Shown here one piece after another: positions 44,072 to 53,051 of a stretch of DNA of 64,000 nucleotides. Source of the DNA: JBHFEI01 sp041928815 (GTDB lineage: Bacteria > Pseudomonadota > Alphaproteobacteria > Rhizobiales > Rhizobiaceae); assembly GCF_041928815.1 (NCBI RefSeq), contig NZ_JBHFEI010000002.1, forward strand, positions 310,001-374,000. The letters run 5' to 3'. A program made the position numbers and the translations under genes. Below the pieces are notes generated by a model. The model saw nothing but the letters and a program-made list of their open reading frames with translations, ran no database searches and was not told the DNA's origin. Position 1 is the first letter of the stretch, and every line of letters starts with the position of its first letter.

Positions 44072-44950
44072 TCACTTGACCGGAATGACGTCGACCGCCT
44101 GGTCGATCTCCTGGTTTCCGTAGCTTTTCAGCACACCGATCACCGGGGCGACGTCGCTGTAGTCGCGGCCGTAGCCGACGACGATGTGGTCGGAATTGAC
44201 GAACATGTCGTTGGTCGGGTCGATCTCCATCCAGCCGAGCGTGGCGCCGGCCCAGAAGCGGACCCAGGCATGCATGGCGTCGGCGCCCTCCAGCCGCTCC
44301 TTGCCCGGCGGCGGGATGGTGCGCAGGAAGCCGCTGACATAGCCGGCGGGAATGCCGAGGCTGCGCAGCGCCACGATCATCACGTGGGAGAAATCCTGAC
44401 AGACGCCGGCCTTCAGCGTGAAAGCCTCGCGCGGCGTCGTGTCGACGGACGTCGCCTCCGGATCATACGTGAAATCCGTGTGGATCGCCTTGCTGATGTC
44501 GGCCGCGATCTGGCGTACGGTCATTCCGCTTTTCACGTGCTTTCGCGCATAGGCGGCGATGTCCGGGTCGTCGCCGAGCCGCGGGCTCCGCCCGGCGAAA
44601 TGGTGGGGTGCCGCCGCGTCGATCGACCAGATCGCCGCCAGTTCGTCGGCAAGCCGCTCGATCGTCGGGGAGAGATCCGCCTCCGGGGCCAGCGTCTCGA
44701 CCTGCACGCGCGCCTGCATGCGGATCGTCAGCGTCTCGTGCGCCTTGCGGAACACCATCGAGGTCGCGGCATTGTCGAAGAAGTCGACGCTGTCGCTGCG
44801 CTCCTCCGGCGAAGGCGTCGCGCCGATCGTGCCGGCGATCAGCCGCTGGCGGCCGGGGATCGAGAGCGGCAGCAGCCTGACGACATGCCGCCCGCCGGAG
44901 ACCGGAACCTCGTAGGCGTAGTGCATCCGGAGCGAGAGGTCGTAGAGCAT
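44072..44950 (-). CDS. transglutaminase-like cysteine hydrolase with bacterial transglutaminase N-domain
   Basis: 292 aa. An N-terminal beta domain (LSLRMHYAYEVPV) is followed by the papain-like transglutaminase core with a complete triad: Cys184 (LKAGVCQDFSHVM), His227 (DAMHAWVRFW) and Asp244 (WMEIDPTND). Its ATG is three bases after the stop of the ATP-grasp gene, hence coupled. Such proteins are predicted peptidases or amide-bond-forming enzymes acting together with the ATP-grasp/alpha-E protein. The substrate is unknown, and there is no signal peptide. Confidence 0.9.
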   Translation of the reverse strand: MLYDLSLRMHYAYEVPVSGGRHVVRLLPLSIPGRQRLIAGTIGATPSPEERSDSVDFFDNAATSMVFRKAHETLTIRMQARVQVETLAPEADLSPTIERLADELAAIWSIDAAAPHHFAGRSPRLGDDPDIAAYARKHVKSGMTVRQIAADISKAIHTDFTYDPEATSVDTTPREAFTLKAGVCQDFSHVMIVALRSLGIPAGYVSGFLRTIPPPGKERLEGADAMHAWVRFWAGATLGWMEIDPTNDMFVNSDHIVVGYGRDYSDVAPVIGVLKSYGNQEIDQAVDVIPVK

Positions 44951-44953
44951 GGG

Positions 44954-47362
44954 TCAGCCGAGATAGGTTTGCGCGAGGATGTCGGAGAGCCGTTCGAGGT
45001 CGCTCTCGAAGCGCTTGTAGACCTCGGGCGTCATCGCCTCCGGCGTCATCACCGCGAGCCCGGCATGCAGGCGCATCGCCTCGCGATAGAAGGGCGACAT
45101 CTGGCCGTTGATGAAGGCGTTCGGCAGAAGCTCGACCTCGGTCTTGATCTCGTTCAGCTGGTAGAGCACCGAGCGCGGGTTGAGCGGGTCGAGCGCCAAG
45201 AGGTCGGTGACGGTCAGCGAGGCGGTGTTGACGTTGTAGCGGCGGCGGTGGGTCATGACGCTGTCGCCGATCTCGAGCAGCATGTCGTAGGCGCCGTCCG
45301 GCGCGTCCGGACCCGTCATGTGGCCGAGCAGGCGCGTCATGTGCAGGCCGCGTTCGAGATAGCGGCCGATCGAGAGGAAGCGCCAGCCGGTGAAGCGGTA
45401 CATGTTCTCGTGCACGAGACCGGCGAAGCCGGCGAGCTTGCGCAGGAGGATGGTCATCGCATGGGTGGCGTCGTCGCCGGCTTGGACGGTGGCGGTGAAG
45501 CGCCGCGCGGTCTTGGCGAGGTCGTTCAGCGCCAGCCAGCCGTCCGGCGAGAAACGGTCGCGGATGTTGCTGGCGCTGTAGAGCGCGCTGCCGATGTTGC
45601 GGATCAGGCTGTCGGGAACGGGCTTGGCGGTGTCGATGTCGAGCGCGGCGAGATAGGCGGTCACGTCCTTCAGCAGCGGCCGTTCGGGATCGGCGGCCTC
45701 GGCGAAACGGCCGTGCCAGGCGCGCAGGATCCGGAGCGCCCCTTCGGCCCGCTCGATGTAGCGGCCGAGCCAGAACAGGTTGTCCGCCGCCCGGCTCGGC
45801 AGGCTGCCCGGCATGTTGCGGGTGAAGCTCTCCTCGGCCGGCAGCAGCGTGATGCGCTCCACCGGCCGGTCGCTGACGATCCAGACGTCGGCGGCCGACC
45901 CGCCCTGCTGCATGGCGATTGCGGCCGCGTCCGGGCCGCTGCCGATACGGGCAAAGCCGCCGGGCATCACCTGCCAGCCGTCGCGCGTGCGGGCGACGAA
46001 GACGCGAAGGCTCATTGGCCTCGGCGTCAGCCGGCCGTTGACCCAGGCGGGCGTGGTCGAGAGCTTCACCACTTCCTGGCCGACGAGTTTCACCCCGTCG
46101 CTCTTCAGCCATTCGGAGATCGACAGCTTGGCATTGTCGCGCAGGGAGGAGCCGAGCACCGACTGGCCGTTGTCGTCGAAGAAGGGCCGGGTGGAATAGG
46201 CGGGCCCGATCACCATCTTCGCGATGCTGGCGGCGACGTGGTCGCGCTCGGCCTTCTGCCCGCACCACCAGGTGGCGATGCTCGGCAGCGCCAGGTCCTC
46301 GCCGAGAAGATGGCGGCAGATGCGCGGCATGAAGGCGAGGAAGGCGCGGGTCTCGAGGATGCCCGAGCCGAGCGCGTTGACGATCGAGACCGTGCCGGCG
46401 CGCAAGGATTCGACGAGGCCGGGCGTGCCGATATGGGAGCCCTGGTCGAGCTCCAGCGGATCGGCGAAATTGGCGTCGAGGCGGCGCCAGAGCACGCCGA
46501 CCGGTTTCAGCCCGGCGACGGTGCGCACCATGACGCGGCCGTCGACCACGGTCAGGTCCTCGCCCTCGAGCAGCATGAAGCCGAGATAGCGGGCGATATA
46601 GGCATGCTCGAAATAGGTCTCGTTGGCGACGCCGGGGGAGAGAACCGCGATCCTGTCCTCGGCATGGCGCTTGATCGACTGCAACTGGTCGCGGAAGGCG
46701 CCGAAGAAGCCGGCGAGCCTATGCACATGGCTTTCGGCATAGATGTCGGAGAAGGCGCGGGTGGTGGCGACCCGGTTCTCCAGCGCGAAGCCGGCGCCGG
46801 AGGGCGCCTCGGTGCGGTCGGACAGCACCCACCAGCTTCCGTCCGGCCCGCGGCCGATCTCGAAGGAACAGAAATGCAGGAAATGGCCGTCGGCGGGCGC
46901 GACGCCGACGAGCGGGCGCAGATATTGCGTGTTGGAAGCGATCAGCGTCGGCGGCAGGAAACCGTCCTCGACCAGCCGGCGCGGGCCATAGAGATCGGCG
47001 GCGATGCGCTCCAGAAGCTCGGCGCGCTGAACGAGCCCGGCGGAGAGCGCCTGCCACTCGTGATCGTCGACGAGGACCGGGATGTGGGAGAGCGGCCAGC
47101 TCCGTTCGGAATTTCCCTTGGTGCCGTAGGCGCGGTAGAAGACACCTGCATCGCGCAGGTAGCGGTCGGCGCGGGCGAAGCGGTTGGCAAGCTCCGTCTC
47201 GTCCATCCGGCCGATCGCCGCGAGGAAATTGCGCCAGACCGGGCGCACCGCGCCGCCCGGATCCACCATCTCGTCGGCGACGCCGGAAAGCGTACGGTAG
47301 CCCATCAAGGGATCGGCCTCCGCTGCCTTGCCGCGCGTCTTGGTCGTCTGCGTCTTCGACAT
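44954..47362 (-). CDS. circularly permuted ATP-grasp fused to alpha-E domain
   Basis: 802 aa. Residues up to about 500 match the circularly permuted type 2 ATP-grasp family (HIPVLVDDHEWQ, SNTQYLRPLVGV, FCSFEIGRGPDGSWWVLSDRT, ALENRVATTRAF, LSPGVANETYFEHAYIARYLG), which couple ATP hydrolysis to amide bond formation. From about 520 comes the all-helical alpha-E domain (RAADNLFWLGRYIERAEGALRIL ... RFLSIGRYLERGLHMTRLLGHM). In many bacteria these are two genes; here they are one. Start at ATG 47362; no strong ribosome site is seen. Second gene of a three-gene cluster with two transglutaminase-like proteins. Confidence 0.9.
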   Translation of the reverse strand: MSKTQTTKTRGKAAEADPLMGYRTLSGVADEMVDPGGAVRPVWRNFLAAIGRMDETELANRFARADRYLRDAGVFYRAYGTKGNSERSWPLSHIPVLVDDHEWQALSAGLVQRAELLERIAADLYGPRRLVEDGFLPPTLIASNTQYLRPLVGVAPADGHFLHFCSFEIGRGPDGSWWVLSDRTEAPSGAGFALENRVATTRAFSDIYAESHVHRLAGFFGAFRDQLQSIKRHAEDRIAVLSPGVANETYFEHAYIARYLGFMLLEGEDLTVVDGRVMVRTVAGLKPVGVLWRRLDANFADPLELDQGSHIGTPGLVESLRAGTVSIVNALGSGILETRAFLAFMPRICRHLLGEDLALPSIATWWCGQKAERDHVAASIAKMVIGPAYSTRPFFDDNGQSVLGSSLRDNAKLSISEWLKSDGVKLVGQEVVKLSTTPAWVNGRLTPRPMSLRVFVARTRDGWQVMPGGFARIGSGPDAAAIAMQQGGSAADVWIVSDRPVERITLLPAEESFTRNMPGSLPSRAADNLFWLGRYIERAEGALRILRAWHGRFAEAADPERPLLKDVTAYLAALDIDTAKPVPDSLIRNIGSALYSASNIRDRFSPDGWLALNDLAKTARRFTATVQAGDDATHAMTILLRKLAGFAGLVHENMYRFTGWRFLSIGRYLERGLHMTRLLGHMTGPDAPDGAYDMLLEIGDSVMTHRRRYNVNTASLTVTDLLALDPLNPRSVLYQLNEIKTEVELLPNAFINGQMSPFYREAMRLHAGLAVMTPEAMTPEVYKRFESDLERLSDILAQTYLG

Positions 47363-47540
47363 CCACCCGCCCGTTCCTGCGCGCCGACGGCGCCCTGTCC
47401 CCCGTAAGACCGTTCGTTCACGCCGCCCCGGCCGCTCGCGCTCGGCCCCGTCCGCTGCGATGGCCGTGCCGCGCGCCACCGGTATACCCGAAGTCGCGGC
47501 CGGGACGCCACCCGAGAAGCGCCGCCGCCGGCAGCCCCCC

Positions 47541-50500
47541 TCAAAGCCCGGCCGGACGGCGCAGGTCGAGCGTGTGCGGGAAGTCCGCATTCGGCGTTTC
47601 CGGCCAGAGCGCATAGGCGCCCGGCGTGTGGCCCCAGGGCTCGAAACGGGCAAGGCGCCGCGCCTCTGCCTCGTTGCCGTTGACCGGGAACGTGTCGTAG
47701 TTGCGCCCGCCCGGATGGGCGACGTGGTAGACGCAGCCGCCGATCGACCGGCGTGTCCAGCTGTCGTAGATGTCGAATGTCAGCGGCGTGTTGACCGGAA
47801 GGACCGGATGCAGGCCCGAGGCCGGCTGCCAAGCCTTGAAGCGGACGCCGGCCACGGACGCGTTGTTCGCCCCGGCCTTCTGCAGCGGCAGGGGCCGGCC
47901 ATTGCAGGCGACCGTGTAGCGCGCCGGGTTCGGCGTCTCGAGCTTCACCTGAAGCCGCTCGACGGAACTGTCGACATAGCGCACCGTGCCGCCGATCGCG
48001 CCCTGCTCGCCCATGACGTGCCAGGGTTCGAGCGCCTGGCGGACCTCCAGCTTCGTTCCCTCGTATGCGACCTCGCCGCAGAAGGGGAAACGGAACTCGA
48101 GCTGGGCTTCGAACCACTCCTCGCGGAAATCGAAGCCGTGGCTCCTGAGGTCGGCGAGCACCTCGAGGAAATCCTGCCAGACGAATTCCGGCAGCATGAA
48201 GCGGTCGTGCAGCGACGTGCCCCAGCGCACGAACTTCCCGTCCGCCGGATGCAGCCAGAAGCGGGCGATCAGCGCCCGGACCAGCAATTGCTGGGCGAGC
48301 GACATGCGCGCATTCGGCGGCATCTCAAAGCCGCGGAACTCGACGAGGCCGAGGCGGCCGGTCGGCCCGTCCGGCGAGAACAGCTTGTCGATGCAGATTT
48401 CCGAGCGATGGGTGTTGCCGGTGACGTCGACGAGCAGGTTGCGGAACAGCCGGTCGACCAGCCAGGGCAGCGGCGGATGCTGGCCCGAGGCCGGCATCGG
48501 CACCTGCGCCAGCGCGATCTCCAGTTCGTAGAGCGAATCGTGGCGCGCCTCGTCGAGGCGCGGCGCCTGGCTGGTCGGGCCGATGAACAGGCCCGAGAAC
48601 AGATAGGAGAGGGAGGGATGGCGCTGCCAGTGCAGGACGAGGCTCTTCAAGAGGTCCGGGCGGCGCAGGAACGGGCTGTCGTTCGGGTTCTTGCCGCCGA
48701 CGACGACATGGTTGCCGCCGCCGGTGCCGGTGTGGCGGCCGTCGATCATGAACTTGTCGGCGCCGAGCCGGCTGTTGCGCGCTTCCTCATAGACCGCCGT
48801 GGTGATGTCGACGCAGTCCTTCCAGCTGTGCGCCGGATGGATGTTGACCTCGATCACGCCCGGATCTGGGGCGACGCGGATGACGTTGATCCGCTCGTCC
48901 TGCGGCGGGGCATAGCCCTCGATATGGACGGGCAGGTTGAGGGCGGCGGCGGCCCGTTCCGCCGCCGTGATGATCTCCAGATAGTCCTCGATCCGGGCGA
49001 CGGGCGGCATGAAGACGCAGAGCCGGCCGTCGCGCGCCTCGACGCTCATGGCGGTGCGCACGAACCCCTCGATCTCGCTGATCACCTGCTCGACGCGCCC
49101 GGTCTGGGCCGGATCGCTCGCCTGGAACGAGGCCTCCGCCAGCGGCCTGCCGGGGTCGGTATAGTCCGGCAGCGGCGGGCGCTCCTCGGTCGGGTCGGCG
49201 GGGTTGACATAGGGAAAGGCGGTCGGGGACAGGTAGCTCAGCGTGCCGAGCGGCAGGCGGTAGCCGACGGGGCTGTCGCCGGGCACGAGGAAGATCCTGC
49301 CGCGCCGGGTGCGCCACTTCTCGCTGATCCAGCGCCGGCCGCCCGCCCGCGCGTTCCAGGCCTGGATCGGCAGGATGAAGCCGGTCGGCTCCGTCAGGCC
49401 GCGCTCGAAGACGCGGGCGATGCGGTTGCGCTCCTCGGGATCCTTGAGCTTCGAATTCGACGGATCGACATTGTCGGGAAGGTTTGCCTCCTTGATGATC
49501 CATTCGGCAGGATCCTCATAGGCCGGGACCACCATGTCTGCCGGGATCGCCAGTTCGGCGGCGATGCCGGCAAGCAGGTTCTCAGCATCCGCCGAGGTCA
49601 CCCCGGCATCCGACCCCTCCTTCGCCACCAGCGCCTCGTCCACCCAGATCGGCTGCAGGTCGCGGCGCCAGTAGAGCGAGAATGTCCAGCGCGGCAGGCT
49701 TTCGCCGGGATACCATTTGCCCTGGCCGTAATGCAGGAAGCCGCCGGGTGCGAAACGGTCGCGCAGCTTGCGGATCAGCGTGTCGGCAAGCTGGCGCTTG
49801 GTCGGGCCGACGGCGTCGGTGTTCCATTCGCCCGACTGGAAATCGTCGATAGAGACGAAGGTCGGCTCTCCGCCCATGGTCAGGCGCACGTCGTTTACGT
49901 CGAGCACGCCGTCGACCGCGTTGCCCAGCGCATCGAGCGCCTGCCAGCTCTCGTCGGAAAAGGGCTTGGTGATGCGCGGATGCTCGGCGACGCGGCGCAC
50001 CGTCATGTCGAAGTCGAAGCGGGTCTTCGTCTCCGGATCCCCGGAAAAGCCGCCGGAGATCGGCGCGGCATTGCGGTAATGCGGCGTGGCTGCGAGCGGA
50101 ATATGGCTCTCGCCGGTCAGGAGCCCGGAGGTCGGGTCGAGGCCGATCCAGCCGGCGCCGGGAAGGTAGACCTCGCACCAGGCATGCAGGTCGGTGAAGT
50201 CGACCTCGGTGCCGGAAGGCCCGTCGAGCGCCTTGAGGTCGGGGGTGAGCTGGATCAGGTAGCCGGAGACGAAGCGGGCGGCGAAGCCGAGATGACGCAG
50301 GATCTGTACCAGCAGCCAGCTCGAATCGCGGCAGGAGCCGAGCGCGAGGGTGAGCGTTTCCTCCGGCGTCTGCACGCCGGGCTCCATGCGGATGACGTAG
50401 CCGATCGCCTGCTGCAGCTTCGTGTTCAGGCCGACGACGAAATCGGTGGTGCGCTCAGGGCTGCGGTCGATCGTTTCGAGATAGGCGGACAGCGCCGGGC

Positions 50501-50870
50501 CGGCCGGCTCCGGCTCCCGGTAGATCTTCAGGTCCTCGCGGATATCCTCGGGATAGTCGAACGGCCAGTGCTCGGCGCTCTCCTCGACGAAGAAGTCGAA
50601 GGGATTGTAGACCGTCATGTCGGCGACGAGATCGACCTCGATCTTCAGTTCGGTGACAGGATCGGGAAAGACGTATCGGGCGAGATAGTTGCCGTAGGGA
50701 TCCTGCTGCAGGTTGACGAAGTGGCCTTCCGGAGAAACCTTCAGCGAGTGGCTGATCACCTTGGTCTTGGAATGGGCCGCCGGCTTCAGCCGGATGATCT
50801 GCGGGCCGAGGCGGACCGGCCGGTCGTAGATGTAATGGGTCAGGTGATGGATGCTGGCCTTGATCGACAT
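47541..50870 (-). CDS. large transglutaminase-DUF2126 protein
   Basis: 1109 aa. The N-terminal 300 residues are a transglutaminase-like domain with the triad Cys180 (ALGSCRDSSWLLVQ), His229 (FTDLHAWCEVYLP) and Asp245 (WIGLDPTSG). The remainder is DUF2126 (RLTMGGEPTFVSIDD, YGQGKWYPGESLPRW, DGRHTGTGGGNHVVVGG, VEFRGFEMPP, AWCEV), a region with glutamine-synthetase-like/amidoligase predictions. GAGGCAGC precedes the ATG. It is 178 bp upstream of the ATP-grasp/alpha-E gene in the same direction. The product of the whole cluster is unknown. Confidence 0.92.
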   Translation of the reverse strand: MSIKASIHHLTHYIYDRPVRLGPQIIRLKPAAHSKTKVISHSLKVSPEGHFVNLQQDPYGNYLARYVFPDPVTELKIEVDLVADMTVYNPFDFFVEESAEHWPFDYPEDIREDLKIYREPEPAGPALSAYLETIDRSPERTTDFVVGLNTKLQQAIGYVIRMEPGVQTPEETLTLALGSCRDSSWLLVQILRHLGFAARFVSGYLIQLTPDLKALDGPSGTEVDFTDLHAWCEVYLPGAGWIGLDPTSGLLTGESHIPLAATPHYRNAAPISGGFSGDPETKTRFDFDMTVRRVAEHPRITKPFSDESWQALDALGNAVDGVLDVNDVRLTMGGEPTFVSIDDFQSGEWNTDAVGPTKRQLADTLIRKLRDRFAPGGFLHYGQGKWYPGESLPRWTFSLYWRRDLQPIWVDEALVAKEGSDAGVTSADAENLLAGIAAELAIPADMVVPAYEDPAEWIIKEANLPDNVDPSNSKLKDPEERNRIARVFERGLTEPTGFILPIQAWNARAGGRRWISEKWRTRRGRIFLVPGDSPVGYRLPLGTLSYLSPTAFPYVNPADPTEERPPLPDYTDPGRPLAEASFQASDPAQTGRVEQVISEIEGFVRTAMSVEARDGRLCVFMPPVARIEDYLEIITAAERAAAALNLPVHIEGYAPPQDERINVIRVAPDPGVIEVNIHPAHSWKDCVDITTAVYEEARNSRLGADKFMIDGRHTGTGGGNHVVVGGKNPNDSPFLRRPDLLKSLVLHWQRHPSLSYLFSGLFIGPTSQAPRLDEARHDSLYELEIALAQVPMPASGQHPPLPWLVDRLFRNLLVDVTGNTHRSEICIDKLFSPDGPTGRLGLVEFRGFEMPPNARMSLAQQLLVRALIARFWLHPADGKFVRWGTSLHDRFMLPEFVWQDFLEVLADLRSHGFDFREEWFEAQLEFRFPFCGEVAYEGTKLEVRQALEPWHVMGEQGAIGGTVRYVDSSVERLQVKLETPNPARYTVACNGRPLPLQKAGANNASVAGVRFKAWQPASGLHPVLPVNTPLTFDIYDSWTRRSIGGCVYHVAHPGGRNYDTFPVNGNEAEARRLARFEPWGHTPGAYALWPETPNADFPHTLDLRRPAGL

Positions 50871-51010
50871 GCTGCCTCGTCATTCCCCTTTGATGGTCTC
50901 GGCCATCGTTGATCCTGACTTTGTGCAATGCGAAGGGAGATTGCAAGGCCGCTCGTTCGGCGGGACGCGATTGCTGTCGCGGATTTGGGCATCCTCCCGC
51001 GCGTGCCCAT

Positions 51011-51041
51011 AAAAAAGGCGCGGACGTTGCCGCCGCGCCTT
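51011..51041 (-). terminator. rho-independent terminator of ilvD
   Basis: On the minus strand AAGGCGCGG pairs with CCGCGCCTT (51033-51041 with 51015-51023, loop of 9) and is followed by T residues (A-run 51011-51016 on the plus strand), 22 bp after the ilvD stop. Confidence 0.85.
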
Positions 51042-51062
51042 CTGTCCCGAGCGGGGATGTCC

Positions 51063-52898
51063 TCATTCCGGCAGGATGCGGACCGCGCCCTTGTCGGCGC
51101 TGGACGCGAAGGCGGCATAGGCCTTCAGCGCCGTCGTGACGTTGCGCTTGCGGGGCGCGGCCGGCTTCCAGCCGAGCGTGTCCTGTTCGGCGCGCCGCGC
51201 TGCGAGTTCGGCGTCGGAAAGCGCCAGGTTGATCGTCCGGTTCGGGATGTCGATCTCGATGAGGTCGCCATCGCGCACGAGGCCGATCGCGCCGCCTTGC
51301 GCCGCCTCCGGCGAGGCATGGCCGATCGACAGGCCCGAGGTGCCGCCGGAGAAGCGGCCGTCGGTGATCAGCGCGCAGGCCTTGCCGAGCCCCTTCGACT
51401 TCAGGTAGCTCGTCGGATAGAGCATTTCCTGCATGCCGGGGCCGCCCTTCGGCCCCTCGTAGCGGATGACGACGACGTCGCCGGCCTTGACCTCGTTGCC
51501 GAGGATGCCCTTGACCGCCGCGTCCTGGCTTTCGAAGACGACGGCCGGACCGGAGAATTTCAGGATCGATTCGTCGACGCCGGCAGTCTTCACGATGCAG
51601 CCGTCGAGCGCGATGTTGCCCTTCAGCACCGCAAGGCCGCCGTCCTTCGAGAAGGGATGCTCGACCGAGCGAATGACGCCCTTTTCGCCGTCGGCGTCAA
51701 GCTCGTCCCAGCGCGAGGACTGGCTGAAGGCGACCTGGGTCGGCACGCCGCCGGGTGCGGCGCGGAAGAAGGTGCGCACCGTCTCGCTGCTGGTGCGGGT
51801 GATGTCCCAGCGGTCGATCGCGTCGCCGAGGCTTGCGGCATGCACGGTCGGCGTGTCGCGGTGGATGAGGCCGCCGCGCTCGAGCTCGCCGAGGATGCGC
51901 ATGATGCCGCCGGCGCGGTGCACGTCTTCCATGTGCACGTCCTGCTTGGCGGGCGCTACTTTCGACAGGCACGGCACCTTCCGCGACAAGCGGTCGATGT
52001 CTTCCATGGTGAAGTCGATGCCGCCCTCGTGGGCGGCGGCGAGGATGTGCAGCACGGTATTGGTCGAACCGCCCATGGCGATGTCGAGCGACATGGCGTT
52101 CTCGAAGGCGCGCTTGTTGGCGACGGTGCGCGGCAGCACGCTCTCGTCGTTCTGCTCGTAGTAGCGCCGCGCCAGATCGACCACCAGATGACCGGCCTCG
52201 ACGAAGAGACGCTTGCGGTCGGCATGGGTGGCAAGCGTCGAGCCGTTGCCGGGCAGCGACAGGCCGAGCGCCTCGGTCAGGCAGTTCATCGAATTGGCGG
52301 TGAACATGCCGGAGCACGAGCCGCAGGTGGGACAGGCCGAGCGCTCGATGACCTTGACGTCCTCGTCGGAGATCTTCTCGTCCGCGGCCGCCACCATCGC
52401 GTCGACGAGATCGAGCGCAACGGTCTTGCCATGCAGCACGACCTTGCCGGCCTCCATCGGCCCGCCGGAGACGAAGACGGCCGGGATGTTCAGCCGCATG
52501 GCGGCGTTCAGCATGCCGGGGGTGATCTTGTCGCAGTTGGAGATGCAGACCATGGCATCGGCGCAATGCGCATTGACCATGTATTCGACCGAGTCCGCGA
52601 TGATCTCGCGCGACGGCAGCGAGTAGAGCATGCCGTCATGGCCCATGGCGATGCCGTCGTCGACCGCGATCGTATTGAATTCCTTGGCGACGCCGCCGGC
52701 GGATTCGATCTCGCGGGCGACGAGCTGGCCGAGGTCCTTCAGGTGCACGTGGCCGGGCACGAACTGGGTGAAGGAATTGACCACCGCGATGATCGGCTTG
52801 CCGAAATCGGAATCCTTCATGCCCGTCGCGCGCCAGAGGCCGCGCGCGCCGGCCATGTTGCGGCCGTGGGTGGTGGTGCGGGAACGATAGGCTGGCAT
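51063..52898 (-). CDS. ilvD: dihydroxy-acid dehydratase
   Basis: 611 aa. Fourth step of valine and isoleucine synthesis, an Fe-S dehydratase. Cysteine ligands are in CISNCDKITPGML, CPTCGSCSGMFTANSMNC and the N-terminal half; the serine loop is RFSGGTSGLSIGHASPEA. The ATG at 52898 (MPAYRSRTTTHGRNMAGARG) has GGGGAG upstream; the long open frame to 53051 is not needed. No attenuator or leader peptide rich in Val/Ile/Leu is seen in the 153-bp upstream gap. Confidence 0.96.
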   Translation of the reverse strand: MPAYRSRTTTHGRNMAGARGLWRATGMKDSDFGKPIIAVVNSFTQFVPGHVHLKDLGQLVAREIESAGGVAKEFNTIAVDDGIAMGHDGMLYSLPSREIIADSVEYMVNAHCADAMVCISNCDKITPGMLNAAMRLNIPAVFVSGGPMEAGKVVLHGKTVALDLVDAMVAAADEKISDEDVKVIERSACPTCGSCSGMFTANSMNCLTEALGLSLPGNGSTLATHADRKRLFVEAGHLVVDLARRYYEQNDESVLPRTVANKRAFENAMSLDIAMGGSTNTVLHILAAAHEGGIDFTMEDIDRLSRKVPCLSKVAPAKQDVHMEDVHRAGGIMRILGELERGGLIHRDTPTVHAASLGDAIDRWDITRTSSETVRTFFRAAPGGVPTQVAFSQSSRWDELDADGEKGVIRSVEHPFSKDGGLAVLKGNIALDGCIVKTAGVDESILKFSGPAVVFESQDAAVKGILGNEVKAGDVVVIRYEGPKGGPGMQEMLYPTSYLKSKGLGKACALITDGRFSGGTSGLSIGHASPEAAQGGAIGLVRDGDLIEIDIPNRTINLALSDAELAARRAEQDTLGWKPAAPRKRNVTTALKAYAAFASSADKGAVRILPE

Positions 52899-53051
52899 AG
52901 GTCTCCCCCTCGGCTTCGACGCGGCGGCGGGCCGGCGTCGGGACTGGGCCGACGAAGGGTCGGCCGGCGACGATCGCAGCGTCCTAGCGCAAAACGTCCG
53001 CCGCGTCATCTTTTCTGAGGTGGGGCGGGGCACTTTCTTCGGAGCCGGCAT

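Noticed and set aside
44186..50912. Very long plus-strand open frames (over 1000 codons) opposite the ATP-grasp and DUF2126 genes
   Set aside because: They are antisense shadows of genes with clear family motifs; their translations are Arg/Gly/Asp/Ala-rich without any domain, a common artefact of high GC.
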